A DNA stretch of 64,000 bases, from assembly GCA_034231615.1 (NCBI GenBank), contig CM067317.1, positions 16,266,394-16,330,393 on the forward strand. Reading direction: 5' to 3'. Shown in pieces: positions 11,201 through 22,599 of the stretch; the stretch's first letter is position 1; each line of letters starts with the position of its first letter. The notes under the pieces were generated by a model that was not told where the DNA came from, did not search any database, and was given only the letters and a program-made list of their open reading frames with translations. Source of the stretch: Meghimatium bilineatum (taxonomy: Eukaryota > Mollusca > Gastropoda > Stylommatophora > Philomycidae). Made by a program: the position numbers and the translations under genes.

Positions 11201-14200
11201 AAAGGATTAGAGAATTGACTTTATTGTACAGGGGCTATCCCATATGTACTCAATCCCTCTCAATGTACCCAGCACGATGCATGTCAATATTACAATAAAA
11301 CAATAATTCCTAAGGGATCTCAGAAAAATCCACTATGTATACAAGACATCACATGCAGGATTCTAACCCACAACCGCTTGATCACACGTTAGTTATTCGA
11401 TCATTGCCACTGCACTCTGGACAAGTCCATAGGTGCTCAGATATCTCCTTAAGTATATCCACCACTACACGTTAACTGAATGTCCCTGTACATCATTGAT
11501 TGACCATCATTCTTCCTCGCCCACAAAAACACACATTTCTAATGACACCACATTTCAAACCAAGCTCCCTTATTCTAATATAAATAATAAGAATACATAA
11601 AGTGAACAGTTTCATCACTATGCCCAGAGACTGAAATAAGAGTTCAGCAAAATGTTTACACATGGTTCAATGTATTCAAGTACATACTGTCAGTTTCTAG
11701 TCTGTCTTGTATTTGGATATAGGTGTGTGCTACATTCTAGAATATAGAATACAATTACAAGTTTTAAATATATGAACTCACCTGATGGTGGTGAAGTCTC
11801 TCTTGTCTCCTTTTTTATCTTCACGACCTCCTTGTCCAACTGTTTTCTTTCTTTGCTTTCAGCTTCATTCGCTTCATCCTCAGCAACTGAAATAAGTGAC
11901 TGCCTTGTTTTGAATATTATATGTCTTCCATCTTCATAAAAAATATTTGTATAGGAAATAATGAAAATGGTATACATGGCTTCCTTTACCCACCGATATT
12001 TTACATCTACCGTTAAATTCTGAATATAAACCCATCCGATTGTAGGCCGATAACCTAACTATCCCTTCCCAAAAGTGGAGAAAGTCGAAAGTCCGACTAT
12101 AGACCGACATCCCCAACTTAACAAAGCCGGCAATAATGAACTTCATCATCATAAGAAAGAACCGACATGCTAAATGGAAATTAACACAAACTTTTGCAAC
12201 TCTAAGAAAATAGCATTCCTTTCATTTGCTTCACTCATGTAACTTGAATGAATCAAGGAATGAAACCCTGGTGGCTACTGTATTCCGGAACAATATATCC
12301 GAAAATAATGAATACCCCGTAGGCTGACTTCCCTATCCATGACTATAGACAGTTTATGAGGTGGCAAGACTTTGGGGAACAAAGTTTTTCCTGAATGAAT
12401 TGTCTGTGTTGGGTGTCTGGGCCTTATGACGCGGAACAGCGCTAGTGAATAGTAATTACTATGTAACTATTATGTCACCAGCTGGCTTCTGACAGTGACA
12501 TTTAAGTGGGAAACGTTTAAGTGGGAAACGATGAAAGGATGAAAGGCAAGACAGCAAGATCACGTTTGTTTTTATAAGATACAGAAGAGTTTGAACTTTG
12601 TAACTGGTTATGTTTACGGTGTGGGGAGAATACGGTAATAAAATAAACATAACAGAGGATTGTGAAATTGATCTCATCTTCCACTAAATGTACAGTGGTT
12701 GGGGGAGGGAATCAATTACCGCACAATTTTACTACAAAATGCCTATGATGTGTTGTGATTTGGAACTGCGGCCTCAGTGGGCTGGACTAATTAACAGAAT
12801 ATACGGCTGACTTAGCTAGCCAAGAATACTGCACAAGTAGTTTAGCTTCCAGCTCATACATTTTTATTGTCATTGTGATTTTATTCCTGTAAGTGTAAGC
12901 GGGAAACGGGAAAGATGAATGGCCAGACAAAAACATGCCAGATCACGTTTGTTTTTAAAAGATACAGAAGAGTTTGAACTTTGTCTGACCTGTATGTTTA
13001 CCTTATACGGTAATATAAACTGAGGCACAGCTCAGACAGTTTCACTATTGATTTCTCTCCCATTCTCCTCCCTCCAACACTGCCTAAGCGGCAAAGTTTT
13101 GGATGTCAAAAATGTGTTTGTGCAAGACCGTAGTATGTAGAGTAAGACCTCTGCACAGAATTAATTAGGACATCATTCTATGTTTCTGATTATTGTCTTG
13201 GTCAATATTTATATTCTTGGAGTCCCATGTTCAAAATTGGCAAGACCAACCAGCGACAATGCACGGAAATACTCAAAATCTGCCTTTGAGGTGTTGTTTT
13301 AAATTTTCTGTACACAGGTATTATAGCCTAGTAGACGGTCAGTAACTGTTGTAACATTTGCTTTACCGCAACCAGAAAGTGTGTGACAGTGTTTAGATTA
13401 CTGGTAGTTAGTGTTTCCCTACACAAACAAGACTAGGCCTAAGCTACCAATCAGCTTAGGCTATGGTATTTCATTTGTTTTTTCCACAGACCATTACCGT
13501 ATTTTGGTCAATAAATAACATCAGATACTGGTATGCTTTTCTGACCAATTTCGATGATCAATTGAAACCTTTATGATATAAATATATGTACTATAAACGG
13601 TAAATAAAACCGGCAATACCCATTGCTAAAAATAGCGTTTCTGGGAAATTATTCTAAAAAAATGGCGTCGTCTCTGAAATAACGATATAGACCTAGTAAG
13701 TGAGTTTTTATCAAGAAATATCGGAGATTTTGAAGGAAATATTGTATGATATATAGAAATTAATGTAATTAGAGGCCTAGCATTATGGTAAGTACGCTCT
13801 AGATTGCTGGTGAGCCCTAGTCATTTTATCCTGGCTTAATATATCGGGACATGTGACTAATTTTTTTTAGTGTTTTTCTCCATTTTTACTGTGATTTGGA
13901 CGTAATTTTTTTTTAATTTGATCTTACTCTCGAAAATAAGCCTAGGAGTATGAAGTCATCTCTGTTTATTGTCCAAAAATTCTCGGGTTATACACGGAAT
14001 TTAACGGTATCTATGTTCTTTCAGCTCCGAATTTGGTGCACAGAGTTGAGATTCAAGCTTTCCAGGTTCAAGCAACTTGATATTTTACATATGAACCATG
14101 AAAATAGCTAGAATCATTAATGCACATTTTACAACAAAATGCTCTGTAATTATAATTCAAAGGGCAATTTTATTCAATTAATTGCTACATTCAATAATTG

Positions 14201-17200
14201 TTTACACGTATGACTTCATACACATATTGCCAGATTATGTGGTACAGAGAGTGTATGTGATGGCCAGGCAACCAGGTTCAATTGGTATTGTCTGCATTGA
14301 TTGGTCTGTGGTTCTGCATGTTTGGGTATTTCATGGTTCAATTTAGATGGAAGTTTATTAGGGAAGAAAATAGTGCTTTCTATACAACCACTAATAGTAT
14401 GACAATGGAGGTGAAGGCAGTGACGAAGGCAATGATATGGCTGGAGTCACAGAGTGCTATAGTGTTTTCTTACTGACTCTATGAGCATACTTCAAAAAAT
14501 TCAGTCAGGCTATCTACACCATCAGTGGATTGAGGTAAAGATAAAATTTGTGCCGAAGAAGAGTTACATTAAATTTTGTACCTGGACACAGAATGTCTAT
14601 CAAATCCATTTTATCTCTCAAGCAGAGAAATTTAACACCAATAAAACAATAAAATACAAAACATGTACCTTGCAAAAGAGATTTCAGCTGAGAATCTTTT
14701 TCCTTTGGTGTAGAAGTGCCAGTTGAAACTGAAGTCGTTTTTATTGTCACTATTGCAGGTGTAGTGACAACTGTTGAAACTGCTGGGGCTTTTACAGAAA
14801 CACCCGCAGCAGCATTTTCACGTATAAGAGATTTCTTTAACTCCAACAATCGTTTCTGACGTTCCAACTCTTCATTTTGGGCTGACAACATGTCTTTGTC
14901 CAGATCCTTTTCACTCTTAATTGATCTGCAGAACAAACCCACATAAATTTATAGTTTATTGTAGGTTATTTGATCATACAATATCAAGCTAAAACTGTTT
15001 TTATATTGAATATGTCAGTAATGGTGCTTAAAGTAATCCATGGGAGCAGTCGTCATGATTGTGGTCACTGCGCATGTTACAGCTAATGAAAACCATGTCA
15101 AGCTAGATGACAGGTATGCATAGAGGTTATGAAGCACATCCACAGCATGATGTGTTCCACCACCAATGTAACACTTTAGATGATTTATCTAAATCTGGAG
15201 GATTGTGTTTTCATCTCATTCCATGAAGTTCTCACTATTCTTCTATATAACTACATCACAAAGGCATCAATTATGTCTGCTAGCTGTTTGTTCATTATCC
15301 ACGATTCTGAGCCATACATTAATGTAGAATAGAATTAATGTAGCATTTTATAATTTTTATTCTTAGTTTATTTAGATGTTAATATTTCCTCATGCAATTG
15401 AAAGTACTTTTAGCCACTAATATTCTCATTTTAACTTCAAACTTCTCATAATAAAATAGCAAGATACTGTACCTGCAACTGAAGTCCTCACTAGAGCCAA
15501 CATTCCAAGCATTCATACAATGCTGAAGAAGGCCTGATTGAGATGGGCCAGACTTATTGTGCGTGTCTGATAAACACATCCAAAACAGCAGATGTATGGT
15601 GAGCTTCCCATGGAAAAATTATTGGCCGGTGGGCAGAATATTTTTCCTTCCATTATATTCTAAGTATCCTTCTGTAGCATTTCATCTCAAAGGCATTGAT
15701 CTTCTTTGCCGCTGTTTTACTAAGGTCTATGTTTCACAGCCGTATGTTGTAACCGGAAAAATAAAAGTTTGTAGCATTAGCAGTTTCGTTTCTATTTTGT
15801 TTCTTTTCCATATGTTTTTCAACCATGTTATTTTACAATATGCCATTGCCAATTTCTTCCTTATTTCTACCATGCAGTCTCTTGCACTGTTGATGTTTGC
15901 TCCTAAGTATTCAAATTTATCCACACACTATCTCAGTATTGTCTATTCTGATGTTTGGTTGTTTGTGTTGTTATATCTGTTGACATGATTTTTGTTTTTT
16001 GCGCATTTAAATATAATTTTGTGATTCGCTATATTTCTTTGTGTTTTTAATTAGTTGTTCCAACCCCTTTATATAATTTGAAAGAAGCATAATGCTGTCT
16101 GCGTAGCGTAGTTCAGGGATTTCAAAACCACCTATGTTTAAAGCATGATAGTCAGCATTGTGTATTTCTTCTCTCACATTCCTCATTATACTTTCTGTGT
16201 AGATGTTGAACAGGTATGGGGAGAGTGTGATCCCTGCCTTACACCACTATGTACCTCAAACCACTCTGAGAGATAGCCCTCTAACTTCACTGCAGCCTTT
16301 TGATCTTGGTAAAGGTCTTCTATTAGATGGATCAGGTGTCTTGGGAAACCCATGCTGTTCATTATCTCCCATTGTGTTTGGTGTTGGACGCAATCAAACA
16401 CTTTTTATTAATCTATGAAGCACATGTGCAGGCCAGTTGAGAATTCCCTACACTTTTCTATAATAAGCCTCATGTTAAAAAAGGAGATCTATTGTTCCTA
16501 TGCCTGTTCTTAAACCAGCCTGTGTTTCATTTATCTCCATCTCTAAATTTTGTTTGATTCTTTGCATTATGATGTTTAGCATTATTTTACTTGCTTGACT
16601 TATAAGGGCAATAGTTTGGTAATTTGAGCAAATCTGAAGGTCGCGTTTTTTGGGCAGGGATATATATAATAATTTTTCCATTCCTCTGGCCATGTGCCGC
16701 TTTCCCATATTTTGCAGTAGAGTTTATGGTAGATCTTGATTCCGGCCTCACCCCCTGCGTGTATCATTTCTGTTGTTAAACCATCATTGCCTGGGGCTTT
16801 TCCTTTCTTTAAATTTTCTATTGCGTATTTCACTTCTTCCTTTGTAGGTTCTGTTTCTTTTTTTCATACTCATTTATTGATATGTTTTACTTAGGTCATT
16901 GTACATCTCACTGCAGTATTCATTCCATCTATATAAGATATGCTTTCCTTCCATTAGTGTGTTACCTTGTTTATCTTTCAGCACTTTTAATGATGGTTGA
17001 AGTTTGTTGTCTCTTAGGTGTCGTACATTTTCGATCATCATTTTACTGTTACCTTGGTTATTCTGCCCTTCTATTTCAAGGCATATTTTGTTTATGTAGT
17101 TTTGCTTGTCTTGTCTAATTCTTCTTTGAATATCTTTAGACAGACTTCTATAATTTGCTCTATTTGTACTAGTTTTTTATTTGTCTTCTTTCTTGGATAA

Positions 17201-19234
17201 TGTTCATAGTTTCTTCTGATATATACTCTTTCTTCTTCTTGCTCTTTTTGTGTAGCTTGTTTTTTGCACAGTTATTGAAAATGTCACTTATTTTGTTTTC
17301 CAGTTCATTTGGAGTGTATTCTTCTTGTATTTCAAATAGTTTTTTAATTTGTTTTGAATTTCGATGCTGTATTCTTCCAGTATAGACATCATATCGTATC
17401 TAGGAATGATTGAATTTTTTGTTATCTTTTTTTATCTGTGTTTTGAACATTGCGATGAGTAATTCATGATCAGTGTCGCAGTCTGTGCCTGGTAGTGTCT
17501 TACATTGAAGGATGTTTGTTTTTCATCTTTGTTCTATTAGTATATAATCAATTTGGTTTCTTGTCTTTCCGTCCGGTGATGTACAGGTGTATAGTCTTCT
17601 AAGGTGATGTTTGAAGAATGTATTCATTTATTCATTACTGTCATGTTGTTTTCTGCACAGAAGTTTAACAAACGTTCTCCTCTATTCTTCCTACTGTTAA
17701 TGACGTATGTACCTTGGTTCAAGTCATGTAATCTCTGACCTGACCTACTTTTGCATTGAAGTCACCTAGAAATATTTTAATGTCTTGTTTGTGTATTTTG
17801 TCCAGCGCGAATTGAAGTTGACCATAAAAATCTCTGATTTCTTTTTCATCTGGTGCTGATGTTTGGACATAAATCTGTGTAATGGCAATATTTCTTTTTT
17901 CTACCTTTATTCTGATGGTGATACGATTTTTTATACGCTCATTTATGGGGTAATAACCCAATAAAGAAGATTTGATATTTTTTGGAGAGGTGAAATCTTT
18001 CTGATTCTGAGAAAATACACAATTCTCCATTTGTTAATGTGAAATGTCCTTTAATTATACCTAGTCCCCGCTGAAGACGGATGTGTTGGGCCATTGGCGC
18101 AAATAAAACGGCGACACAACGCATTTCCATTTTCTGGACTACATCCTACTGGAAATCTAGCAGGACCATGATCCAGCTAGATCCAGTTGGAGTTTGAGAA
18201 TGAACGCAGAAGAAGAAGAAATACCTAGTCCATATTCTTTACATGATTTATTGACTTTATTTATTAGTTTTTGTAACTCATGTTCACTTTCTGCTAAGAG
18301 GACTATGTCAATTGCATGTGGCAGATTGTTTATTATTAAAGAAAATTGCAGCATTAAAATTTAAATAAATTAAACAGTTACGAGAAACATCACACATAAC
18401 ATTAAACATTGCACTAACCTGATATTTTTACGTCTCATCAGACTTGTCCCTGCCATTGGTACTTTGTCATCAGCATCATCTTCATCATCATCATCATCAT
18501 CATCACTCATCTTTCTCTTTTTTCTTTTGCGTCGTCTCTTGGCAGACTTTGAGTCACCATCATCATCTGCCTTGCGTTTTTTCTTCAACCTTTTAGGTTT
18601 CAATAGAGGCTTTTTTTTCTTCAGTTTGTGAACATCTAATGAATTACTTGATGAGGATTCATCATAAAAAGAAACTTGCCCAAAAACTCCATCATCTTCT
18701 GTGTCATCATCTTTCTTTACATTTTTTTCACTGTCATTCCCCTCATCTTCAATATCATACTCATCATCATTATCATCATCTGAATATTCATTAGAATATG
18801 ATTCAGTATCATCACATGAAGACAACTCAGATTCAGATAAATCTTCATTCTCAAGGAAGTCCAGATCGTCATTATTCACTTCCATTTTTACATCAGACAC
18901 AAGAAAAGAAAGGGCTGGATCATCTTCAACCTCAGTTGTTTCTTTTGCCTCAGCTCCATCCAAAAAAGATAGATCAGCTGCTAAGTTTGTATCACTAACC
19001 ACATTGTCAATCATCTCATTTGCAACTTGATCAGTTAATGCAAGAATATCACCATCTATCATTTTCAATTCAGAACTCTTCTCTTTTTCTCCATCTAGAA
19101 ATGACTGTAATGATTCCGATGGACTTGATAAATCCTTAACAACAGAGTTTGAATCTTTCTCATGATCAAGTAATTCAGCAACCTTCTCCATTTTTTTCAG
19201 AGAAGATAGGTCAGAAATTGTGTATATTAGTTAT
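2140..19234 (-). CDS. RAD54L2: RAD54L2 (ARIP4) SNF2-family chromatin remodelling helicase, 5' part
   Basis: Joined exons 19191-18419, 14925-14669, 11886-11782, 6845-6586 and 2256-2140 give 1512 nt, or 504 codons, without a stop. Junction phases are 2, 1, 1 and 0, all with consensus splice sites. The N-terminus is acidic with K/R-rich nuclear-localisation-like stretches. It is followed by the MRR-NIR motif, an E/R/K coiled region, a SUMO-interaction-like [10 protein letters not shown] at about residues 380-389, the [13 protein letters not shown] block, and Walker A at 498-502. In vertebrates ARIP4 is a nuclear DNA-dependent ATPase and androgen-receptor co-regulator; that role here is inference. 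Helicase motifs Ia to VI lie beyond base 1. ATG at 19191 is preceded in frame by a TAA inside the same exon, whose 5' end is an acceptor at 19234. ATRX is the main alternative, but the LYDNLVES signature favours RAD54L2. Confidence 0.9.
2457..2720 (+). mobile_element. tRNA-derived SINE (family B)
   Basis: The head has a tRNA-like layout ending in a polymerase III B-box-like GGTTCAAATCTC at about 2508-2519. It is followed by a body shared with other copies (CACCACAGG, then CGGACTGTTCAGAAA, then TATATTGCCTAGAAAATCA). Related copies lie at 4010-4175 (minus), 48527-48710 and 53262-53395, with a head-only piece at 14235-14300. It is not a functional tRNA because no full cloverleaf is evident. Confidence 0.7.
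2780..4400 (+). mobile_element. LINE endonuclease-domain fragment, interrupted by a SINE
   Basis: Three broken plus-strand frames match the AP-endonuclease region and linker of the common endonuclease-RT type of LINE. Visible pieces are INVIWVYAP, then [16 protein letters not shown] with [10 protein letters not shown], then LKFKLKRH and [13 protein letters not shown]. After the SINE at 4010-4175 the element resumes with a decayed [11 protein letters not shown]-like linker at about 4236-4280. Several stops and frameshifts mark it as dead. It is antisense to RAD54L2. Confidence 0.75.
4010..4175 (-). mobile_element. tRNA-derived SINE (family B), inserted in a LINE
   Basis: On the minus strand the B-box-like GGTTCAATTCCTACCACAGG at about 4119-4138 is followed by a body related to 2457-2720. 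It separates two parts of the plus-strand LINE fragment 2780-4400, so it is younger than that LINE. Confidence 0.6.
4505..4796. repeat. 146-bp tandem duplication
   Basis: Two copies, 4505-4650 and 4651-4796, lie directly next to each other. They differ at only a few positions (for example GATTTGTTTGTGACTG against GAGTTGTTTGTAACTG). Both start CAAAGAACATAAGC and end CTTGTGCAAT. Confidence 0.95.
6586..6845 (-). CDS. RAD54L2: RAD54L2 coding exon 4 (SIM and pre-helicase exon)
   Basis: This exon is 260 nt, entered in phase 1 and left in phase 0. The acceptor is AACATTACAG and the donor CATCAG|GTTTGT on the minus strand. It encodes [14 protein letters not shown], a hydrophobic VITL core followed by serine and acid residues as in phospho-regulated SUMO-interaction motifs. 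An acidic run and the block leading to [13 protein letters not shown] follow, and that block continues directly into exon 5. Confidence 0.92.
6846..11781. other. RAD54L2 intron 3
   Basis: The intron carries a TTAA-flanked MITE at 7685-8570 and a tRNA-like SINE scrap (minus) near 11350-11430, whose B-box-like GTGGGTTAGAATCC precedes a decayed body. I see no convincing gene in 6846-7680 or 8571-11350. These stretches are AT-rich with short repeats. Confidence 0.65.
7685..8570. mobile_element. TTAA-flanked piggyBac-like MITE, copy 1
   Basis: The element is bounded by TTAA at 7681-7684 and TTAA at 8571-8574. The left end reads CCTTCACCAAGCC. The right end, reverse-complemented, reads CCTTTAGCAAGCC, which matches at 11 of 13 bases. 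About 886 bp long, it encodes no transposase. Its right subterminal 170 bp is recognisably related to the left subterminal part of the element at 62521-63398 (shared TGGTGA, TAAATAAAGAA, ATGCATATA). The left end is CpG-rich and contains AAAATGGCGGC. Confidence 0.75.
11782..11886 (-). CDS. RAD54L2: RAD54L2 coding exon 3
   Basis: This exon is 105 nt, with phase 1 in and phase 1 out. The acceptor is CTTATTTCAG and the donor CATCAG|GTGAGT. It encodes a hydrophilic E/K-rich segment beginning [16 protein letters not shown] and ending SPPSG, which is likely flexible. The family assignment comes from its neighbours rather than from this exon. Confidence 0.85.
12498..13027. repeat. Diverged direct repeat pair
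   Basis: Segments at about 12498-12650 and 12893-13020 share GTGGGAAACG-like words, then GATCACGTTTGTTTTTA, then AAGATACAGAAGAGTTTGAA with CTTTGT, then an ACGGTAATA motif. They are roughly 395 bp apart in the same direction. They may be ends or tandem copies of an old unidentified element. Confidence 0.6.
14330..14560 (+). mobile_element. RNase H remnant of a non-LTR retrotransposon
   Basis: Plus-strand frames give [20 protein letters not shown], then after a break [17 protein letters not shown]. This is the E-containing helix and the following strand of the RNase H domain of the LINE type present at 28.3-31.1 kb. It is only a scrap, broken by stops. Confidence 0.6.
14669..14925 (-). CDS. 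RAD54L2: RAD54L2 coding exon 2
   Basis: This exon is 257 nt, entered in phase 2 (completing an Arg codon) and left in phase 1. The acceptor is GTTCTGCAG and the donor CAAG|GTACAT. It encodes a charged helix with [18 protein letters not shown], the counterpart of the E/R/K segment that follows the MRRNIR motif in ARIP4. A Thr/Val/Ser-rich linker follows. Confidence 0.9.
15540..18056 (-). mobile_element. Endonuclease-RT LINE, decayed copy
   Basis: Reading the minus strand in element order: an endonuclease piece at 18030-17719 ([39 protein letters not shown]); an RT N-terminal piece at 16833-16600 ([16 protein letters not shown]); RT palm pieces at 16708-16475 and 16401-16186 ([11 protein letters not shown]); and a C-terminal piece at 15924-15727 ([18 protein letters not shown]). 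Frameshifts separate the pieces. A close relative lies at 49020-49960. It has the same orientation as RAD54L2, inside its intron. Confidence 0.82.
18068..18220 (+). mobile_element. GAA-tailed SINE (family A) with 11-bp target-site duplication
   Basis: The 153-bp element starts CCGCTGAAGACGGATGTG and ends GAATGAACGCAGAAGAAGAA. It is flanked by ATACCTAGTCC at 18057-18067 and again at 18221-18231, a perfect 11-bp target duplication. Longer copies of the family lie at 33600-33862, 47567-47808 and, on the minus strand, 50849-51120. Confidence 0.85.
18226..18354 (-). mobile_element. LINE RT scrap
   Basis: The minus strand encodes [18 protein letters not shown], the helix following the YADD motif in LINE reverse transcriptases (the Asp pair is degraded to ID). 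It runs into the endonuclease fragment on the far side of the SINE, so an older chimeric or nested insertion is likely. Confidence 0.55.
18419..19191 (-). CDS. RAD54L2: RAD54L2 coding exon 1 (start codon exon)
   Basis: This exon is 773 nt, from ATG at 19191 to donor ATCAG|GTTAGT, leaving in phase 2. It encodes about 257 residues: a moderately acidic start ([12 protein letters not shown]), two SFLDG repeats, a long D/E/S run (about residues 118-165), and basic clusters ([19 protein letters not shown] and [13 protein letters not shown]) that look like nuclear localisation signals. A seven-Asp run and the terminal MRRKNIR, shared with ARIP4, follow. The simple acidic repeats explain the low-complexity ORF on the opposite strand. 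Confidence 0.9.
19192..19234 (-). other. RAD54L2: RAD54L2 5' UTR part of the first coding exon
   Basis: On the minus strand a pyrimidine-rich acceptor (TTATGTTTCAG) precedes 43 nt of leader that contains an in-frame TAA upstream of ATG 19191. This supports the start and implies at least one upstream non-coding exon. Confidence 0.7.
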
Positions 19235-21487
19235 CTGAAACATAAACATGTAAATTATTATATAAACAATTAATTCAATATACATTATATTAAAAAACTG
19301 GCAGCAAATAAACAAACTTGCAAGTTATCAGGAATAGTACTTACATAAAACACAAGGTCGATCAGCGTTATAATGATTGCACAGACTATAGGGTACAGGT
19401 TAGGAAAAATTACAGATCAAAGTATATTGTTATTGAAACTCAATCTGCCTAGTATACTGTGATCTATAATTTTGTTTTTGTGTTTTACTTAAGTACTATT
19501 TATTAAGCAATTTTACAGCAGTCTCATATATTCTAGGTTATCAAGAAGCACTTTTAGCAGTAGTCAAATGGCATAACATTTATTTTGAATATGCAACGAG
19601 ACATGACTCACTTTCTAAATCTATTTTGTAAATGAGCTGTCGAGGGTGGAAGGAGAAGAGAATTACAAATAAATCCGGGATTGACAACATGAAGGAATGG
19701 CCTGGGCATGATTATTCTATACTTTTCCAAATGGCTAAGGAAAGAAATATTTGGAAGGTTTTTTTTATCTTGCATCCCTACAGCCGTGACGGGTTATAGG
19801 TTTTATTATTATATAAAAAAGGTAATGTTATAGAAACTTATTTACAACAAACATGGGTTGTGTGCAGAAATTAAACTTCACAATACTAAAATATGTTAGA
19901 TATGAACCATCACTGTTTAACAGAATAAACATTGCCAGCCATTGCAAGTCACTTATTTCAACAAATTGAGATAATATGGCATTGACTGACACATTTATGA
20001 CAAAGGTCAAACATTTACAATTAATGCAAATAAAAAAGGGATAATTGAGATAATCAAAGGCTCTCCCCAAACAACTATTGAAAGTGACATGCAATATAAT
20101 AATTTTAGAGCACAGGCCTACTGCTACTACTAATAAATCTACTACTCATGGTACTAGTGAGTTCTGCTAAAAATTTGTTAACTATTACTGCTGCTGTGAC
20201 ACTAGATGGAAATAAATAGAAAAAGGGCACACACTGAGGCAAATATTCCAAACAAACTTCAAAGCAGAAATGGAAGCCCATAAGAGGCAGCCAAAACTCT
20301 CATATGCTAAAAGACAAGTAGTCTTTCTAACTGATCCAAAATCAGTGTTGCAGGCAGTGAAAGATTTAAAGAACACAAGCATGAATGAATTCATGTCCTG
20401 CTTATACATCTCAGCACTAACAAAGAAAGAATACTGCAGTGAATTTCTGTTCACCATTGCATGATTGGAAATGAAAAGGCTGATTTTGCAAGAGAAGTAA
20501 GATCACTAGAACAAATAGAAAGTGACATTTCATGCAATGAATGTAAGAATAAAAGCAGAAAATGTTGAAGCAGATACATCCTATTATTGCAGAACCTAAT
20601 GATCCTTACCACAAAATACCATGCCAATTATGATTTTCGGATACCTAGTGGGAGCCCTAGGCTATAGCTTGTGTAGCTTATACATAAATCCTGCAGTGCA
20701 TATGGTTAACTTTAAATTATAAAATATTTGTAATGCTCCCTTCTGGCAGTGTCAACCTGCCCCTTTCACCTCCCTATATTATATTATATAGATTTGAATA
20801 TTAATAACAGAACACAGAAAAATGTAAAATGAAATTGATGTGGGATACAAATTAGGCTGCAGGTGAGCAATAAAGTAACAACAATGGAAAATATTGTTAA
20901 TGATATATTTTTATCATTTGGCACCAAACAAACCATGGCATGAATGAATACTATTTTAATAATTTTATGTTACAAACAATATATTAATGTTATTGTATAA
21001 TTTAGGCTTAACTAAAATTATTATTTTTAAAAATGATAGGAAATATTATTATGTAGCAAGAAATAGGCATATAGACCATGATTATAATAATTGTCTCACT
21101 TTACTTCTACGCATGCAGCTTAGTACTATATAATAATACTAATATAATACTTAAGACTGCCTAGGCTACGAATTATTAATAAATATTTATTAGCCTAATA
21201 TTTTTATTAATATTATTTTATGAACTTCAATCTTCATAATCAATGAAGTCTATTTCAGACAATTTCTTTCTCGTTTTATTATAGAAAATAACTGTTTAAA
21301 AGCAGGGACGTAATAAAGTGTCACATATAAAGCAAAACAAATTCGTGTAATTGTAAATCTATATTATTTTTTACTAGAAGCAGGCAGATGGGAATGGGAG
21401 TCAATCTCAAAATCAAATGAATGCGCTGCGGAGTATGGAGCCGGGCGCTATTGCTCATCGCATCCCCATTTACTAACTTTTACTTAC
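19235..21487. other. Probable RAD54L2 5' UTR intron
   Basis: If the candidate leader exon ending at 21488 is real, this is the first intron. It contains a LINE RNase H remnant (20270-20600). Otherwise it is AT-rich DNA without recognisable genes. Confidence 0.45.
20270..20600 (+). mobile_element. RNase H remnant of a LINE
   Basis: The plus-strand frame contains KRQVVFLTDPKSVLQAVKDL, matching the D-containing strand of the RNase H domain in the element at 56.4-60.0 kb (VVFLTDARSVLQAL). After a break comes a degraded GNEKAD-like segment. It is a single decayed fragment. Confidence 0.65.
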
Positions 21488-21560
21488 CTGCAATAATTTT
21501 CATGAAATCTGATATATCAGATCATCCCTACGAATCCTCAATATAATATATATATAAATA
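21488..21560 (-). other. Candidate non-coding exon 1 of RAD54L2 (3' end at 21488)
   Basis: The minus strand has a consensus donor ATTGCAG|GTAAGTAAA at 21488/21487, upstream of the first coding exon and with no coding potential. Splicing to 19234 would leave a tiny upstream ORF (ATGAAAATTATTGCAG, then a stop after splicing). The 5' boundary is unknown; 21560 is nominal. Confidence 0.3.
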
Positions 21561-22599
21561 TGGTTCTCACAAAACACAACATTAGAAGAAGAATTGCGTT
21601 TTTCACCCCATTGAGAAGAATTGAAAGGGAATCCCCTGGATCGTTCACTTCCTTCCATCGATAAATGGAATTCTGGGATACCCCCAGTGCCCAGAAGGAG
21701 TGAATGACCCAGATTATATGACAAATCAATACAATACACATGCTATCTAATTTAAATATAAAACATAGCCATATCAATTATTTATTATCTGCTTGCACTC
21801 TGTACAAACTTATATTTTTGTCTACTCTTAATAAAATTACACAGGAACGAAGTTATTGATTAACCGGAGTAAACAATGTAGCAAATACTGAATCGTTATT
21901 ATGTCCCTTTGAATCTTAGGAAGACGTCGGATTATCGGGTATAACTCAGTTATTAACTGAGATGGTAAAAAATTATGTTTGATAATAGACTTGAATAATA
22001 GATAACAGGGCATCACGTCTGTAAAGGTGTAACCTTAATGAAACATGTGCAAGAACGAACATCATACATTAATGTTTCACTATGTATATAAGCCTGGGCT
22101 ATTGACATTCATTATTTTTAGTTTCCCTCATTAGGCTGGAAATTGTAGGGATTATTTAATTTGTTGAGCCTGTTCTGAGAATTCACACTGACGGTAAAAC
22201 TAAAAGAATTTTTAAAAGGTAAACCCTATCTATCTTCCAACTTCTGCGTCAGGAAAACTTCATATTCGGTATACTTTATTTTTTATTCTTAAAACTATGT
22301 GGCAAAATAGTGTGCTATTGTCACTGTTGATATTCGTTAGCAATGTTTTTAAATATCATATATATATATAATATATGATCCTTACTTAGGTAAATATTAA
22401 ATTTTAAATAAAAGGCCTATTTAACAGGCTATGATATATAGCCTATATAGAAACTTAAAAAAGTAAATGACAATGTTGCAGTAGGTTTGTCACTCACTTT
22501 GTGATAAGAAAAATTAGATTAGTGTAACTTAAGTAATGTAACATAAATGTAAGTTGTGTGTGTGATTAGCAATCAATTAGTGTGTGTAGCGGACTGTAT

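Larger units (their letters stand above)
11887..14668. other. RAD54L2 intron 2
   Basis: The intron holds a diverged direct repeat pair (12498-12650 and 12893-13020), a tRNA-like SINE head at 14235-14300 and an RNase H remnant at 14330-14560. I find no gene between 13030 and 14230. Confidence 0.65.
14926..18418. other. RAD54L2 intron 1 (coding numbering), mostly LINE DNA
   Basis: The intron contains a near-complete but dead endonuclease-RT LINE (about 15540-18056), a GAA-tailed SINE (18068-18220) and a further RT scrap (18226-18354). From 14926 to 15540 there is a possible LINE tail scrap near 15240-15340 and otherwise nothing recognisable. Confidence 0.75.

Noticed and set aside
15557-15988. 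143-codon plus-strand open frame (and its relative at 49334-49678)
   Set aside because: Both are antisense shadows of the same LINE RT segment, which is why the two look alike.
18701-19030. Serine-rich plus-strand open frame
   Set aside because: It is the complement of the acidic low-complexity part of RAD54L2 exon 1.
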